The notes under the pieces: model-generated
What the model was told of the DNA's origin: nothing
The model's input: only the letters and a program-made list of their open reading frames with translations
The model's database searches: none
Assembly (NCBI GenBank): GCA_963691705.1
Contig: OY829543.1
Span: 53,052,564-53,116,563 of the forward strand
Length of the DNA stretch: 64,000 nucleotides
DNA from: Viola odorata
Lineage: Eukaryota; Streptophyta; Magnoliopsida; Malpighiales; Violaceae
Reading direction: 5' to 3'
In this document: positions 21,791-34,956 of the stretch, piece by piece
Position numbering within the stretch: the stretch's first letter is position 1
Layout of the letters: the number at the start of each line of letters is the position of its first letter
Position numbers and translations under genes: made by a program

Positions 21791-23750
21791 ATATCATGAA
21801 AATAAATATTGCGATAAGAAAGAAGCAATTCGGATATAGAACAATTAAATAACAAGTTGTCGCAAGAACGAGCATACGAAAAATATGGACCGGAAATGAC
21901 GCATGTGTGCATTTAAATCATGTATAAACATTTAAAGCATGGTATACGGCTATTTAATTTCGTGCATAAATATTTAATCATGGTATATAAATATTTAAGC
22001 AAAGCGAAATAATAAACAAGTATTGTAAATAATGATTAATTAAATATGGTATACGAATTAAATTAAACATTACGTACGAGCATGAAAAAAAAATGACTCG
22101 AATACTTGACGAAGAATTAATGGGCTGGGCCCCATGTGCTGAAATTGGTTAAAATGGGCTAGGAATAAATCCTAGCCCATAGCTTAATTTGAAAGGAAAA
22201 GAAAAGATGGGCTTGGCTTAAGCCAAAGCCCATCATCATGATAAATAAAAGGAGGGACGGGCTTAGCCCGTCACCCTCCCTTCTTCTTCCTCGCAAGAAC
22301 AGCCCTGCTGTTCTTGCTTCCCACGTCGCCGGCGCCGTGGCCGGCGACTCAAATGACCCAAAACCCGCTTGTACCCCCCCCAATTCGACTCGGATCAATC
22401 ACTCAACATGCCAACGATCCAATCAAGCAAAAACAGCACCCCAAAACGGGAGAAGAAGCCACGGTTTTAAAAGAAGAAGAAACATGTTAATTAAACATTT
22501 TTTGAGCAATTAATTAGTTAAAGTAACGAATGATTAAATTAAGGCAAGGGAAGTGAAGTTAGCATGGAAACAAAGCTTTTAAAACAGATTTGAGTGGTTG
22601 ATCAAAGGCTTAAGGCTAAAAACGAAAATTAAAAGAGAGGAGCTTAGAGAGAGAAAGCTTGAAAGAAGCTCACCTTGCTTGCCTTTCTTTTCCTTGGTTC
22701 GGGTGGATGAATTGGCTAGGAGAATGGAGAGGGAGCAGGGCTGTTTTCATGCGAGAGTTTTTTGTAAATTTTTTTTTTTTGGCCCCTTTGTTCGAAGGGA
22801 ACGTGGCTATTTATAGCCACGGGAGCCGCGTGGTGGCCGGACGCGGGCTGCGCGTGGAGGAGCTAGGGGAGGCATGATGATGGCTGAACGGGGTAGAGAG
22901 CTACGAGCTCGAGCTAGGAAGCGATGGGAGCAGGTGGCTCGGGCGAAAATTGCTTCGCTGCACGTTCCTGTCACTGTTCATGTGCATTATGCACATTAAT
23001 TCAAGGTCCTTTGATTTGGTTGGCTTTCGTCAGTTGACTAGATCAATGGCCATGATCAAATGGCCTTTCATCTAATTTAAATGGCCTCGAGCCGAGTTTC
23101 GCGGGCAAACGTTCCGACTTTTCGAGCCGAAGGTACTGGCGCGTAGAGAAAAATACGCCGGTTTTAACCGTCTACAGCGAATGACGAGAATTCCTCGTTT
23201 AACGTGTTTATTTTCACGTTCAAAAACGTGAAATGTTTGAACGGAAAAATAATAACGTTACGCCGAAAATTACACGAGTCGCTGTAGACCGTTGCGTCCA
23301 GAAAAAAAATCTAGCAACTAGTTGATGGAAAACATTTTAAAGTCGAGCTATTGTCCGAGCAGGCTTACTCGGGTCCAATAAAAGCTCGAATAAAAATAAT
23401 AATAAAATAATAAAAATACTAAAAAATGCGCTAAAATATTAAAAATCCTAAAATCCATGGGATGACCTAAAACGAAGAAAAAACTAGTAAACGACTGCCG
23501 GATAGTCAAAAATGTGAGTTTTAAGGCTAAAAATAATAATGATAATAATAATGAAAATACTTGCCGAAAAATTAAAAGCGCGATTTCCGAAAGCTGACGA
23601 AGCTAACGATGATGCTAAAATGCGAGGAAAACCCTAAAAATGCTAGCGACAGTAACTTAACTACAGATGACTGTAATTTAAGTAAAAATGACAGTAATGA
23701 CAGAAATGCTAAAATTAAGTAAAAATGGCGTCAAAATTCGGGTATCAACA

Positions 23751-23767
23751 GTTGCCCCCTCTTTACT
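23751..23767 (-). promoter_or_regulatory. Ogre polypurine tract
   Basis: In element orientation agtaaagagggggcaac directly abuts the 3' LTR. Identical to the tract of the LARD at 11788-11804. Confidence 0.85.
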
Positions 23768-26700
23768 GTCTTATCGAAGTATTTGATAAGCAGTAAAGAC
23801 AGTTGCCCCTAGATATCCGGATTTTGGCGACACGACAGGTCTTACCTTAGGTTTGTAGGGATGATGTCGCTCTGGGAGGAGAAAATTGATGCTGTCGCTC
23901 TGGGAGGAGATGATTGGTTGATGTCGCTCTGGGAGGAGAAGAATGCTATCACTGAGGATTAAAAAGGTGTCCACGGAACTGCTGATGTTGCTCGTGGATG
24001 TCGCTCTGGGAGGAGAAGATTGCTGTCGCTCTGGGAGGAGAGAGGTTGTTGATCCTGCAAAGAGATAAGCTTAGATCTACTCGGGTATCGAGAGAACATA
24101 AATTGCAGGAAACGTAAATAACGACTACTTTGACAAGAATGAAAAAAATAGTTTTACGAAAAAAGGGCAAATGACTGCTCCACTAGGGGGCTGACATGCA
24201 ACAGACGTTGCCTAGGGAGGATAATGCGCGATTCGCAGATGTACGACTGACTTGTCCTAATGATATCTTTCTAAGAGGAGGAGAATAATTATGCAGAAAT
24301 GTAGAATTATGTGAATGGTGTCACTCTGGGAGGAGGAAAAGTGCTAAGGCTAAGAAGGTAGAATTACGCTATGCTATCACTCTGGGAGGAGAAGAATGCT
24401 AATGCTAGGATGTAAACAAACGTCGAAGACGCGAAACTTGGAAATTGAAATATGGTCACTCTGGGAGGAGGGGAATTCTATGCTGAAATCTAAATGCTGT
24501 CACTCTGGGAGGAGGGGATATTACGCTGGAAACTAAATACTGTCACTCTGGGAGGAGGGGATAATATGCTGAAAACTGAATGCTGTCACTCTAGGAGGAG
24601 GGGATATTACGCTGGAAACTAAATGCTGTCACTCTGGGAGGAGGGGATAATATGCTGAAAACTAAATGCTGTCACTCTGGGAGGAGGGGATAATATGCTG
24701 AAAACTAAATGCTGTCACTCTGGGAGGAGGGGATATTTATGATGTCACTCTGGGAGGAGGAAATACAGTACAGAAACGTAAACAACGTCAATTCCCGTAG
24801 GAGAAGACGTGATATGCGAAAATTAAGCTAAGGTCACTCTGGGAGGAGAAGATGCTATTGCTGTCACTCTGGGAGGAGAAAAATGCTATTGCTGTCACTC
24901 TGGGAGGAGAAAAATGCTATGCTTGCTAGCGGCCTTGATACGATCCTAGAATGCGCCTGCATCCTGCTCAGGAGGTAACGACCCCAAGAACAAGACTTTC
25001 CCACAATTTGCAGCCGTAAGCAGTCCTCACCTGATATTAGTGTTTGCACTCACGCTCTGAAATAAGGCTAAGTGTTTAACGCTCATAAAGATGCAACTAA
25101 ACATGATACATAATTTACAGTTCGCAATGTCAATCCGAGTGAATAGACTTCGACTGAAGATGCACATGCATGGGCATTCTAATAATCGATGGGACTTTTA
25201 TGAAAAAGAATGAAAGGACATGAAAAGTCCGGAAAGGAATTTGTTTTGGGAGAGCTTGCTTTGCTGGGGAGGCTTTTGATGAAGGTGATGTTTTGCTGAT
25301 TGTCCCGGATGTGGGCAATGTCTTGCTAAGTGGCCCTGATGTGGGCGAGGTATGCGAACTTCTTCGTGCTTTGCTGAGGATGCCTTCTTGATAGAGTGCA
25401 TGAGCTCTGGGATCCTTGCTAGGGGTGCTTTTCGTTCGGCCAGGGGCCCTGTTCTTGAGTCTTCATTGGGGAGTGTTATCGCTGCTCTTTTTGCGACTCA
25501 CTACCTGAGTTGGCCTGGGGCCCTTTTCTTCTCGTGTCCTTACTAGGGAGGCTTGCTTTGAGATTCCTCGAGTTAGCCTTGGGCCTCTTTTGCTTGACTT
25601 CCTGGGGAAAGATGCTTTGAGCTTTCTCGAGTTGGCCTCGGGCCTCTTTCTCTCGAGTCCACTGGGAGGTTTTCTTCTAGATTTCTCGAATTGAGTTGTC
25701 CCCGGGCTGTGCTTGCTTTGGCTCTTCGATTGTTCAAAGATCTCTGAGCATTTTCTTTCTTTTCTTTTCTTTTCCCTTTTTCCCCTCTCTCCTTTTTCTT
25801 TTTCCTCTCTTTTTTTTTTTTTTTTTTTTATATATATATCCCTCCCCTTTTTGATTTGATTTGAAATGCAACAGAGCAGAGCAAGCACAGCCTTTATCTT
25901 GATCTCTTCCCCTTTTGTCTTGAGGCCTCGGCCTTCGTCGTTGCTGCTTCTTCGGTGATAGTCCTTAGCGATCTCCTGGTGACCTTTTTCGTCTCCTTTG
26001 TCGTGAGCTCGAACTCGGCGTGCTTTTACTTCCGGCTGGCAATTTTAGCTGAAACTGCTCTTTGGCTCCCGGGGTATGAGTGATAGCGAAGGTTTGGGGG
26101 AGTGATGACATTTATGGTGTAAAGAGGGAAGAAACGAAAAGAGTGGAGAAAATCGTAAAAGTCCCATGTCATTTTATAGCTATCCCATGTCTAATTGCGC
26201 ATGTACCCTGGATATTATGCGAACTCAACTAGTATCTAGTCAGGCCCTTACACTCATGAAGGATACGCCGCGATGGCTCAAAAATGCTTACCGGGATTTG
26301 TTTGTGACTGCTTACGTCGGAGCAAACCGCGGGTATAAGGGCAAACAAGTCATATCATGCATGGCATGCAACTTAGATGGATGTTTTTTTTTTTTTTTTG
26401 AAAATGGGATTGAAAATTCTCGGCCTATGCAATGCGTGAAAATGCTTATGAGAGTAGTATGCTTTTTTGTTTTAGCTGGGCTAAAAAGGGATTTGGATTG
26501 ATTTTTGATTTTGACTGATTGATGGCTTGACTGCTGGGTTCGATTGCTAGACGTTGGATTGCTGGATGTTTGATTGCTGGATGTTTGATTGCTAGACGGT
26601 TGATTGCTAGATATGGGGGACGGCTTATTTGCAAGAGTCTAACGACGACCTAAGGTTGCCCCCAGTGGGCCAGACGATCGTACTCGAATTAAAGCTAATA

Positions 26701-28057
26701 AAGCGAGCCGGAATGAAAATAAAACTAAATAGGGGAAAGAAAGATAGACTCCCCTGAGATGTGCAGCGGGGCTACAAGAGCGTCTTCCACAAGCTTTATG
26801 AGGATGACAATGAGCTGATTTGTGTCCCTATGATGTGGTCCCAGCTCCGGGACACTTTGCTTTGATTGGTTTCTTTTTTCAGCTGCTTCGCGGGGACTGC
26901 CGATCCAAGTCGGAGTGAGGACGAGATCTGCAGCTAGTTCACTTTGCTTACCGGTCATTGCCGGACCTATGTTGATTGGCTTCTTGATTGCTTGGGGATA
27001 AAGGGGAAGACCCTCTGTTCCCAAAATGTGCAGCGGGGCTACAAGGGCGTATGCTTACCGTTCTTATGCAGGCAATGAATGGGGGTAACCCGGTTCCTGA
27101 AACAGGCAAGGTGATGACAAATGAGGAGTAAATGCAAGATGATGTTTGGCAAAAGTAATGTGATTGATAAGTTTTTAAGCTCTCCCTTTTGGTCGGGCTA
27201 TCTGTGGGTCACTGCGGTGTGACTTGTGTCGGATGTTTGTTGATGATGGCTTTGCTCTAGAGGCTTGATCACAGCTCTTATCTTTGCTCGGGTGATATCG
27301 TCAGTCAGCCGCTGGCGGCCCACAAATTAGAGGATTGGTCTTCCTCGTGCTAATTCTGTTGAGGAGCTTCTTGAACAAGACCGCATCATGTATGTTGATT
27401 GTGATCCTAGGGGGGATAGGCTTTTCATCGCGCTTCTTTTCTGGTAGTTCTGCTTACGAAGGTGCGCTGGGCGACACTGGCATTTTGGTGATGGGCTCCT
27501 CTGAATTGGTGACAGAGATGGGAGCCAATGTTGCTAGTGTTCCGACAGCTCAGTCGGCGTTGGATGGGCTTTGTGACTTTGGTCCAGCATTCAGTCCTTG
27601 GAGATGGGCCGTTTGCGATGCCGGTTGTGTTGGTAGCACTGCGAGGAAAAGAAAGTTCATTTTAGATGGTGATGGTTTGTCTTAAAATCTTTCCTGATTC
27701 GCTCTTGAAGGTGGCCTGCTATGGCAATTCAACAGCTCCTACGAGCGGAACTCTCTGGTTTTATCGTGACGACGATTTGAGGCGTGAGACCTTACGTCCC
27801 TGCAAAACTAAAAGTTGATTAGTGGCGTTAGTCTAAGTGACGCGTCTTGCGTCCCGAGCTACTCCTGGGGATCCATCCATGCCATGCCTCCTTTTGTCAT
27901 CTCACAATTTTAAGAAAAAAAACAAGGGACAACAAATTTTAAAACAAAGCATCTCTTGAAAAAACTTCTTTTATTCATTTCAGGACAAATGTTTGTGCTA
28001 GATTGTCATGATAAAACCCTATGTCTTTGGCTAACCGGACGCTCTGTCCACGATGCT
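23768..28057 (-). other. Ogre 3' non-coding region
   Basis: No coding domain in 4.3 kb. It holds the tandem array at 23860-24920, a block matching the LARD (about 24925-25160), a pyrimidine-rich stretch with a T-run and a short TA repeat (25740-25850), another T-run (about 26382-26398) and two copies of gtgcagcggggctacaag (26760 and 27028). Long 3' regions rich in tandem repeats are usual for this lineage. Confidence 0.75.
23860..24920. repeat. ctctgggaggag tandem array in the Ogre 3' region
   Basis: More than fifteen copies of gtcgctctgggaggag or gtcactctgggaggag. The central part (about 24450-24740) has a regular 43-bp unit (tgctgtcact at 24624, 24667, 24710); the outer parts are irregular. 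Confidence 0.88.
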
Positions 28058-31000
28058 TCAGGCGAAGTATCTCTTGACTGCATCGGCATTTACCGGTTTC
28101 GGGAGATCGTCTCCATCCATGTTGGTTAGCATTAGGGCACCCCCTGAGAATGCACTTTTGACCAGGTACGGGCCCTCGTACCTTGGGGCCCACTTTCCTT
28201 TGCTGGCCTCCTGATGAGGGAGAACTTTCTTTAGCACTAAATTCCCAGCCTCGAATTTGCGAGGTCGCACTTTCTTGTTATAAGCGTTGACCATTCTTTG
28301 CTGATATAATTGCGCATGGCAGATAGCGGCCAAGCGCTTTTCGGGAAGGAGGTTCAGCTGCTCGTACCTCACTCTCGCCCAATCAGATTCTTCTACTTCA
28401 GATTCTGCCAGGATTCTGAGAGAAGGAATTTCTACCTCGAGGGGAATTACGGCTTCCATGCCGTAAACTAATGAGTAGGGAGTTACCCCTGTGGACGTAC
28501 GGGTTGCTATCCGATAAGCATGTAGTGCGAAGGGAAGCATGTCGTGCCAGTCTTTGTGAGTGATTACCATCTTTTGGATGATCCTCTTCAGGTTCTTGTT
28601 TGCTGCTTCGACTGCGCCATTCATCTTTGGTCGATATGGCGACGAGTTCCGGTGCTTTACCTTCCAACGTTGGCAAAGACTGTCGATCAATTTTCCATTG
28701 AGGTTAGTGCCATTGTCCGTGATGATGGTTTCTGGGACCCTATGACGGCAAATGATGTTTCTCTCAATGAATCGCATGGTCGTTTTCTGGGTGATGCTGG
28801 AGTAAGAGGTGGCCTCTACCCACTTAGTGAAGTAGTCGATTGCTACAAGGATGAAGCGATGGCCATTAGAGGCTGTGGGATGAATTTGGCCGATGATGTC
28901 GATTCCCCACATCGCAAAAGGCCAAGGCGATGTCATGCTGAAGAGTGGGGCTGGAGGGACATGGAGATGATCCGCATAGATTTGACACCTGTGGCACTTC
29001 CGGAAATAGCCGATGCAATCGCGCTCGATGGTGAGCCAAAAATAGCCTTGCCTCATGATCTGTCTGGCCATCATGTGCCCACTTGCGTGAGTGGAACAGA
29101 CTCCTTCATGGATCTCTGCTATGATTTTCTTCGCTTCGGTCATGGTGACGCAACGAAGCAAAGCTCCATCCGCTCTCCTCTTATATAGAACCTCGCCATC
29201 GAGGTAGAAGTCTAGTGCCAAGCGCTGAAGGGTCTTCTTGCTAACTCGGCTTGCCCCCGGTGGGTATTCCCGATTTCTGATGAATTGTACCAAGTCGTAG
29301 AACCATGGCTTCCCATCGGGTTCTTCTTCTAGGATGACACAGCAAGCCGGAGTTTCTTTGACTTCCACTCTCAATGGCTGAAGCATTATCCCGCACTCTA
29401 ACTTGAACATTGATGCCAATGTGGCCAATGCGTCTGCGAAGCGGTTCTTTTCTCGGTCGACTCGGTCGAACTTGGTTTCTTCGAATTCTCGCGTGAGCTG
29501 AGTGAGCAACTTTTGATAAGGGATGAGCTTAGAATCCCGTGTCTGCCATAGATCCTGGGCTTAATAGATGACGAGTGCTGAATCGCCGAAGATTCGGAGC
29601 TTCTTTACTTTTAAGTCGATGGCTGCTGTCAGACCACTGATGCATGCCTCATACTCGGCGACGTTATTGGTGCATGGGAAGTTCAATTTGCATGCTATGG
29701 GGAATTGACGGCCATCTGGGGCTATGACCACGGCTCCCACTCCCTTGCCCGAGAGGTTCACCGTACCGTCGAAGAACATGGTCCACCAATCGTCTTCTCG
29801 GAGATTTTCTGTGATCTCATCTTCAATCATTATGATGTCCTCATCGGGGAAGTCGAAGCTCACCGACTCGTACTCGTCCGAGGTATGATCGGCCAAGTGA
29901 TCGGCGAGGGCGCTTGCTTTAACCGCTTTCTGAGTCACATAGATGATCTCGTGCTCAGCTAATAAGACTTGCCATCTACAAATGCGACTTGACAGGTACG
30001 GCTTTTCGAAAATGTATTTCAAGGGGTCCATGCGAGAGATTAGCCAAGTCGTGTAATACAACATGTACTGCCGGAGCCTTCAGGCGCACCATGCTAGGGC
30101 GCAACAAGTTCGTTCCAACATGGAGTAGCGCATCTCGCACTCGTTGAATTTTTTGCTGAGGTAGTAGATGGCTTGTTCACGCCTTCCTGATTCGTCGTGC
30201 TGTCCCAAAACGCACCCCATGGCGCTGGCTGTGACCGTCATGTACATGAGCAGGGGTCGTCCTGGCGTTGGGGGAACCAGTACTTGTGGGTTTTGCAGAT
30301 ATGTTTTGATTTTCTCAAAGGCTTGCTGGCAGTCTTCGTCCCATTCGGCTTCTCCGTGTTTCCTTAGCATTTTGAACATCGGCTCGCAAGTGAGTGTTAA
30401 CTGGCTGATAAAGCGAGCGATGTAGTTGATACGTCCTAAGAAGCTTCGTACTTCTGTTTCGGTGCTGGGAGCGGGTAGTTCTTGTATTGCTTTTATTTTA
30501 TCAGGATCCACCTCTATGCCCCTGTTGCTGACGATGAATCCTAACAGTTTTCCGGAGGTAACCCCAAAGGTGCACTTAGCTGGGTTTAGCCGTAGCTGAA
30601 ACTGCCTTAGCCTTTCGAATACCTTCTTCAAGATGTCCACATGATCTTGCGTTCCACGGGACTTGGCTATCATGTCATCGACATATATCTCCAATTCCTT
30701 GTGCATCATGTCGTGGAAAAGGGTGACGGCAGCACGTTGATAAGTGGCTCCTGCGTTCTTTAATCCGAAGGGCATTACTTTGTAGCAGAAGGTTCCCCAG
30801 GGCGTGATGAAGGTTGTCTTCTCACTGTCTTCGGGTGCCATCTTGATTTGATTATATCCCGAAAATCCGTCCATGAAGGAAAACATGTCATTTCTGGCGG
30901 CACTATCTACCAAGATGTCGATGTGGGGAAGTGGGAAGTCATCTTTGGGGCTGGCTCGGTTTAGATCCCGAAAGTCCACGCACATGCGGACCTTCCCATC

Positions 31001-31496
31001 TTTCTTAGGTACCGGCACTATGTTGGCGATCCACTCGGGGTACTCGGCAACTCTCAAGAAACCCGCATCTAGCTGCTTGGTAACTTCTTCTTTGATTTTC
31101 AAAAGGATGTCCGGATGCATCCTCCGAAGTTTTTGCTTGACAGGTTTGTACTCAGGCTTCAAGGGGATGCGATGCTCGACTATCCCAGGATCAAGACCTG
31201 GCATATCGGCGTACGACCATGCGAATATGTCTGAGTAGTCTTTGAGGAGAGAAATCAACCTTTCTCTCTGAACTGCGTCCAAGGTAGTTCCGATCTTGAC
31301 CAACTTCTAATTCTCTTTGCTTGCCCCCAGGTTTACTTCGTCCAATTCCTCCTGGTGAGGAGTTATTTCATTTTCTGAACTTTCTAGTAAACGGGCTAAC
31401 TCGTTGGGGATTTCGGCTTGGTCTTCGGTTGTAGCGACGATTTCTTTGTCGGTAAAGACATAGGTTTTATCAAGACAATCCGAATTAACACTCATC
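28058..31496 (-). pseudogene. Ogre RT, RNase H, archaeal-type RNase H and integrase
   Basis: One long frame broken by three stops: TAG at 31309-31307, TGA at 30082-30080 and TAA at 29563-29561; reading resumes in the same frame after each. The RT core includes IPLKPEYKPVKQKLRRMHPD, VPKKDGKVRMCVDFRDLNRA, MPFGLKNAGATYQRA and IYVDDMI. The first RNase H has LGQHDESGRREQAIYYLSKK. The second has FFDGTVNLSGKGVGAVV, NNVAEYEACISGL and GDSALVI. The integrase has a zinc-binding segment ending CHRCQIYADH, then catalytic Asp in WGIDIIGQI, Asp in ITDNGTNLNG and Glu in NGAVEAANKNLKRI. A C-terminal segment ends at NADAVKRYFA. Catalytic residues look intact; only the stops inactivate it. All three could arise by single C-to-T changes on the coding strand, which is an inference. 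Confidence 0.93.
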
Positions 31497-31648
31497 CTGA
31501 AATTAAAAATGCGAAAAGAAGAGATGCGTAAAATGAAAATTGCATATATATTGATTTTTAACAAAAAAGGGAACATGAGTCCCTACAAAAAGGTCTTCGT
31601 AAGAAGACGTGCAAAAACGTATGTATATTTTTCGAAAGGAGTGATTAC
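31497..31648 (-). other. Ogre intron between protease and RT
   Basis: 152 bp with donor ctcc|gtaatc and acceptor aatttcag|gatg in element orientation. The protease frame's TAA (31647-31645) lies inside it. Removing it puts the protease frame directly in frame with the RT frame. An intron at this site is a known feature of Ogre elements; splicing here is inferred. Confidence 0.8.
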
Positions 31649-34600
31649 GGAGAGACATCTGGAAGCATGACGATGGTCCAGTTGCGCACAGACTCCCCTA
31701 ACTTCTTTACGAAAATGGCTGAACTGAGCGACGGCTCTTCTTCACCCAGAGTGCAGATACGGAGGTCTGATACCCTGGTTGGATTTTCATTGATGGTTTC
31801 GGCTGCGAAGGGGAACGTGGTTCTGATATGGGGAACTTGCATTTTGCTATTTGGCGCAGAACGTCCAAATAGCTTAGCTAGTTGCTTTGCTTTCTTTTCT
31901 TGGGCAATCCTGGCGAAATCGGCCTTGCTGGGTTGGTACCCTAACCCGAAGCGATCTCTGAAGCTTTTCGGAGGTGCCCAACCTCTTGCTCCTTGCAGCT
32001 CGGCCCCTAGCCGCTTTCCCAGTCGGAAACTTCCTTCTAGGGTTGACTTAGTTGTTGCTTCGGCTACCTCAGATTTTGAGGTTTTGCAGATGGGGGATCC
32101 TTCTTCGATCCAATCTGCGTTGACAATTTCGAAGGCTTGGAAAGAACTTTCCAAGGTCTCAGCAGTTTCGATGTAAGGCACGGATGCATGCTTGGCCAAG
32201 ATCAAGGCCTCTTCTGCCTTGATTGTGACAAGGGCGTTATCTTTGACGTATTTGAGGCACTGATGCAGGGAAGATGGGACATCTCCTGCTGAATGAATCC
32301 ATGGCCGTCCTAGAAGCATGCTGTAGGCGGGTTGGATCTCCATGATCTGGAACGTCAAGGCGAACGTGTGGGGTCCGATGACCATGTCCAGCTCAAAGTT
32401 TCCGAGGATCTCTCGAGTGGTACCATCGAAAGCCCTAGCCATCATTCCGCTAGGCTTCATGTGAGAGAGATCGACTGGTAGTTGTTCGAGGACATGCCTG
32501 GGCATGACATTCAGTGCCGACCCATTGTCGATTAGGGTTTTTGCTATGACATGCCCCTTGCATTCCACCGTGATGTATAGGGCCTTGTTGTGATCTCTTC
32601 CTGCGGGGTCTATCTCTCCCTCAGAGAAGGAAATGCTACTTAAGGCTTGAATCCTCCCAACGAGGTTCTCCACCCCTTCCGTGGTGATATCTTTAGTTAC
32701 GAAGGCTTGCTTCAAGACTTTTAAGAGAGCTTGGCGATGAGGCTCTGAAGTGAGAATCAGCTCCATGATGGAGATGCGAGCCGGGGTTTTCTTTAGCTGT
32801 TCGATGATGCTAAACTCGCTCTGTTTCATGATCTTAAGGAACTCGGCTGTCTCGTCCTCAGTTACTGGTTTGCTCAAACCTTGAGTCTCCTCTGTCATCT
32901 CTTCGCGGATCACAGGGTTTTTCCCTTTGGCTTGTCTTTGTTTTTCTACCTCCTCCGATATGTAGCATCTCCCTGTACGGGTCATGCCCCCGATATGAGA
33001 GGTTTCGCCGATAGTCAGCTCTGTTGGTGCGATTGCAGGAGGGGTAGTGACCACCGTGTATCCGTAGTTAAATGGGACTGCATGCAAGTCTTGACTAGGG
33101 GTATTCACAGCCAATGTGAACACTACCTTGCGAGGGGATGTAGCTGCACCCCCGGTTTGGGCCGTGTATTCGAAGGAGTACGAGGCTGGAGGATTATCTT
33201 CGATGGCGTTGATTGCTCCTCGGGTTGCCCCTTCAGTTTGGATGATCCCGAATGTCGTGAGTTGCTTGACTTTCTTCCGAAATAGTCCGCAGTCCTGGAT
33301 GTCGTGCTTGCTCTCCCCTTGGCAGAATAGGCATTGGGCCTGATCATTTCCTGGGAATGGCAGATAAGCGTTGTTGGCTAACGCGAAGAATAATTCTTCG
33401 CTAGGTGTTTCCTCTATTGAAGGGGGAGGAACGCCGATTCCCATGGAAGCAATGTCGCTCTTCCCAGGCTTATGGTGTGGCGGAGGGCTGGTTGTTGCAT
33501 CAAGACCCCTCACCAGACCTCTGGACGAGACTCGTCCTTGTCGGGTCAGATGCTCGACCTTCTCTCTAAAGGCGTAACAATCCTCCAGGGAGTGTCCTCT
33601 GGTTCCGGCGTGATATTCGCAGCTAACATTCGGATCATACCAGCTAGGGTAGGGAGTTGATTGAGGTGAGAGTGGGGACGGTGTGATCTGCCCCTCTGCC
33701 AGGAGGCTTGCGTAAATTTCCTTCAACGGAAACGGAGGAAACGACCATGTCGGTGAAGGGTATGACTCGGAGTCTGAGGATTCCCAAGAGGGTAGTAAGG
33801 GCACTGTGCTAGAATAGGAGGGTGGTGTCGAATACTTGACGAGGTAGTCGAACCTCCCGGAAGGTTGGCCCAAGGTGTCAATCTCGCGGTCTCCCTCATC
33901 GCGACGCCTGGAGAACCGTTTACCCGACGAGGTTGATCCTTTCTTTTGGATGTTTTGGAGTGGGGTTCTCTTGGCGTTATGTGGGATAGGAACCCCTTCT
34001 CCGATGGTGTGGATGGATCCTTCCTCGTGTGTTACTTTCTGGGTTTGAATTACTCCGAGGCTCGAGAGTTGTCTCACCTTTTCTGCGAACAAACCGCAGC
34101 TTTGGATCTTGTAACCGTTGCTTCCCTTGCAGTACATGCAATGACCTGAGTTGTTTTCCGAGCATGGCACATATCCTCCTCGAGCTAAGGCCAGGAAAAG
34201 TTGTTCCTGTGGCCAGTCTGATGCTGAAGAAAATAGGTCGTTGCTCTCTCCTGTTGAGATGGCGTTCACCCCTCCCTTTCCTTGGGAATGATCGGGGAGA
34301 GGGTTGGTGGAGGTGTTGGGTCCTTTTGCTGCCCCTTCGAAAGATACCCATCCACTTTTGATTAAGTGATGGACTTTCGTTTTGAATGCGAAGCAATTTT
34401 CCAGAGTGTGCCCTGGGGCTCCGGCGTGATACTCGCATCGTGCATTAAGATCATACCACTTCGGGTAAGGAGGCAACTGAGGCTGCGCTGGAACTGGTAC
34501 GATCTGTCCGACTGCTAGGAGATGCTTGTAGATTTCTCCCGCAGGGAGGGGGAGAGGAGGCAAAGGCTCTTGGTTCCACCGATTGTTCGATGTGTTTTGG

Positions 34601-34956
34601 TTATTCGGGTATTTTGGTGGGTTATATGGCTTGGGTTGCATGGGTTGTGATGCTTGTACCGGAGGCGGCGAGAAATGTGTAGGATTTTGAGGCGCGGTAT
34701 TAGCAACAGGTGGTGATGTGAAAGGAAAGTAGGTGGGTTGATATAGCGATGGCAAAGGGTAGGGCGATGGCGATAGATAAGGTGGAGGTGATGGAAATGG
34801 CTGCCCACGATTAGCTTGGGGAGCAACAAACCCCACATCTTTCTTTGCGATGGATGCCTTCTTGGGTGCAGACTCTGGTGCCGAAGGCGAGATTCGTCCA
34901 GATTTAATCCCTTGCTCGACTCTTTCGGCGATTAGGACCATGTCGGAGAAGCTATT
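31649..34956 (-). pseudogene. Ogre gag C-terminal part with duplicated module, and protease
   Basis: About 1,100 codons open, separated from the upstream gag by one TGA in the same frame. The N-terminal half is proline-rich and contains two copies of one module about 272 residues apart: EIYKHLLAVGQIV then CEYHAGAPGHTLENC then CMYCKGSNGYKIQSC, and again EIYASLLAEGQI then CEYHAGTRGHSLEDC then CLFCQGESKHDIQDC. These cysteine/histidine patterns are variants of the gag zinc knuckle. The C-terminal half holds the aspartic protease (LIDNGSALNVMP, then MLLGRPWIHSAG) and a tail with GLGYQPSKADF that leads to the intron donor. The residue after the catalytic Asp is Asn instead of the usual Ser or Thr. 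Confidence 0.88.

Larger units (their letters stand above)
19823..23750 (-). repeat. Ogre 3' LTR
   Basis: About 99.5% identical by eye to 39054-42982; I count roughly 17 base changes plus a few small indels. It contains two tandem arrays and short ORFs without domains. Confidence 0.95.

Noticed and set aside
22238..22513. 91-codon frame, repeated at 41478-41753
   Set aside because: Part of the two Ogre LTRs; no domain.
28544..29188. 214-codon plus-strand frame
   Set aside because: Antisense shadow of the Ogre integrase, whose motifs are clear on the minus strand.
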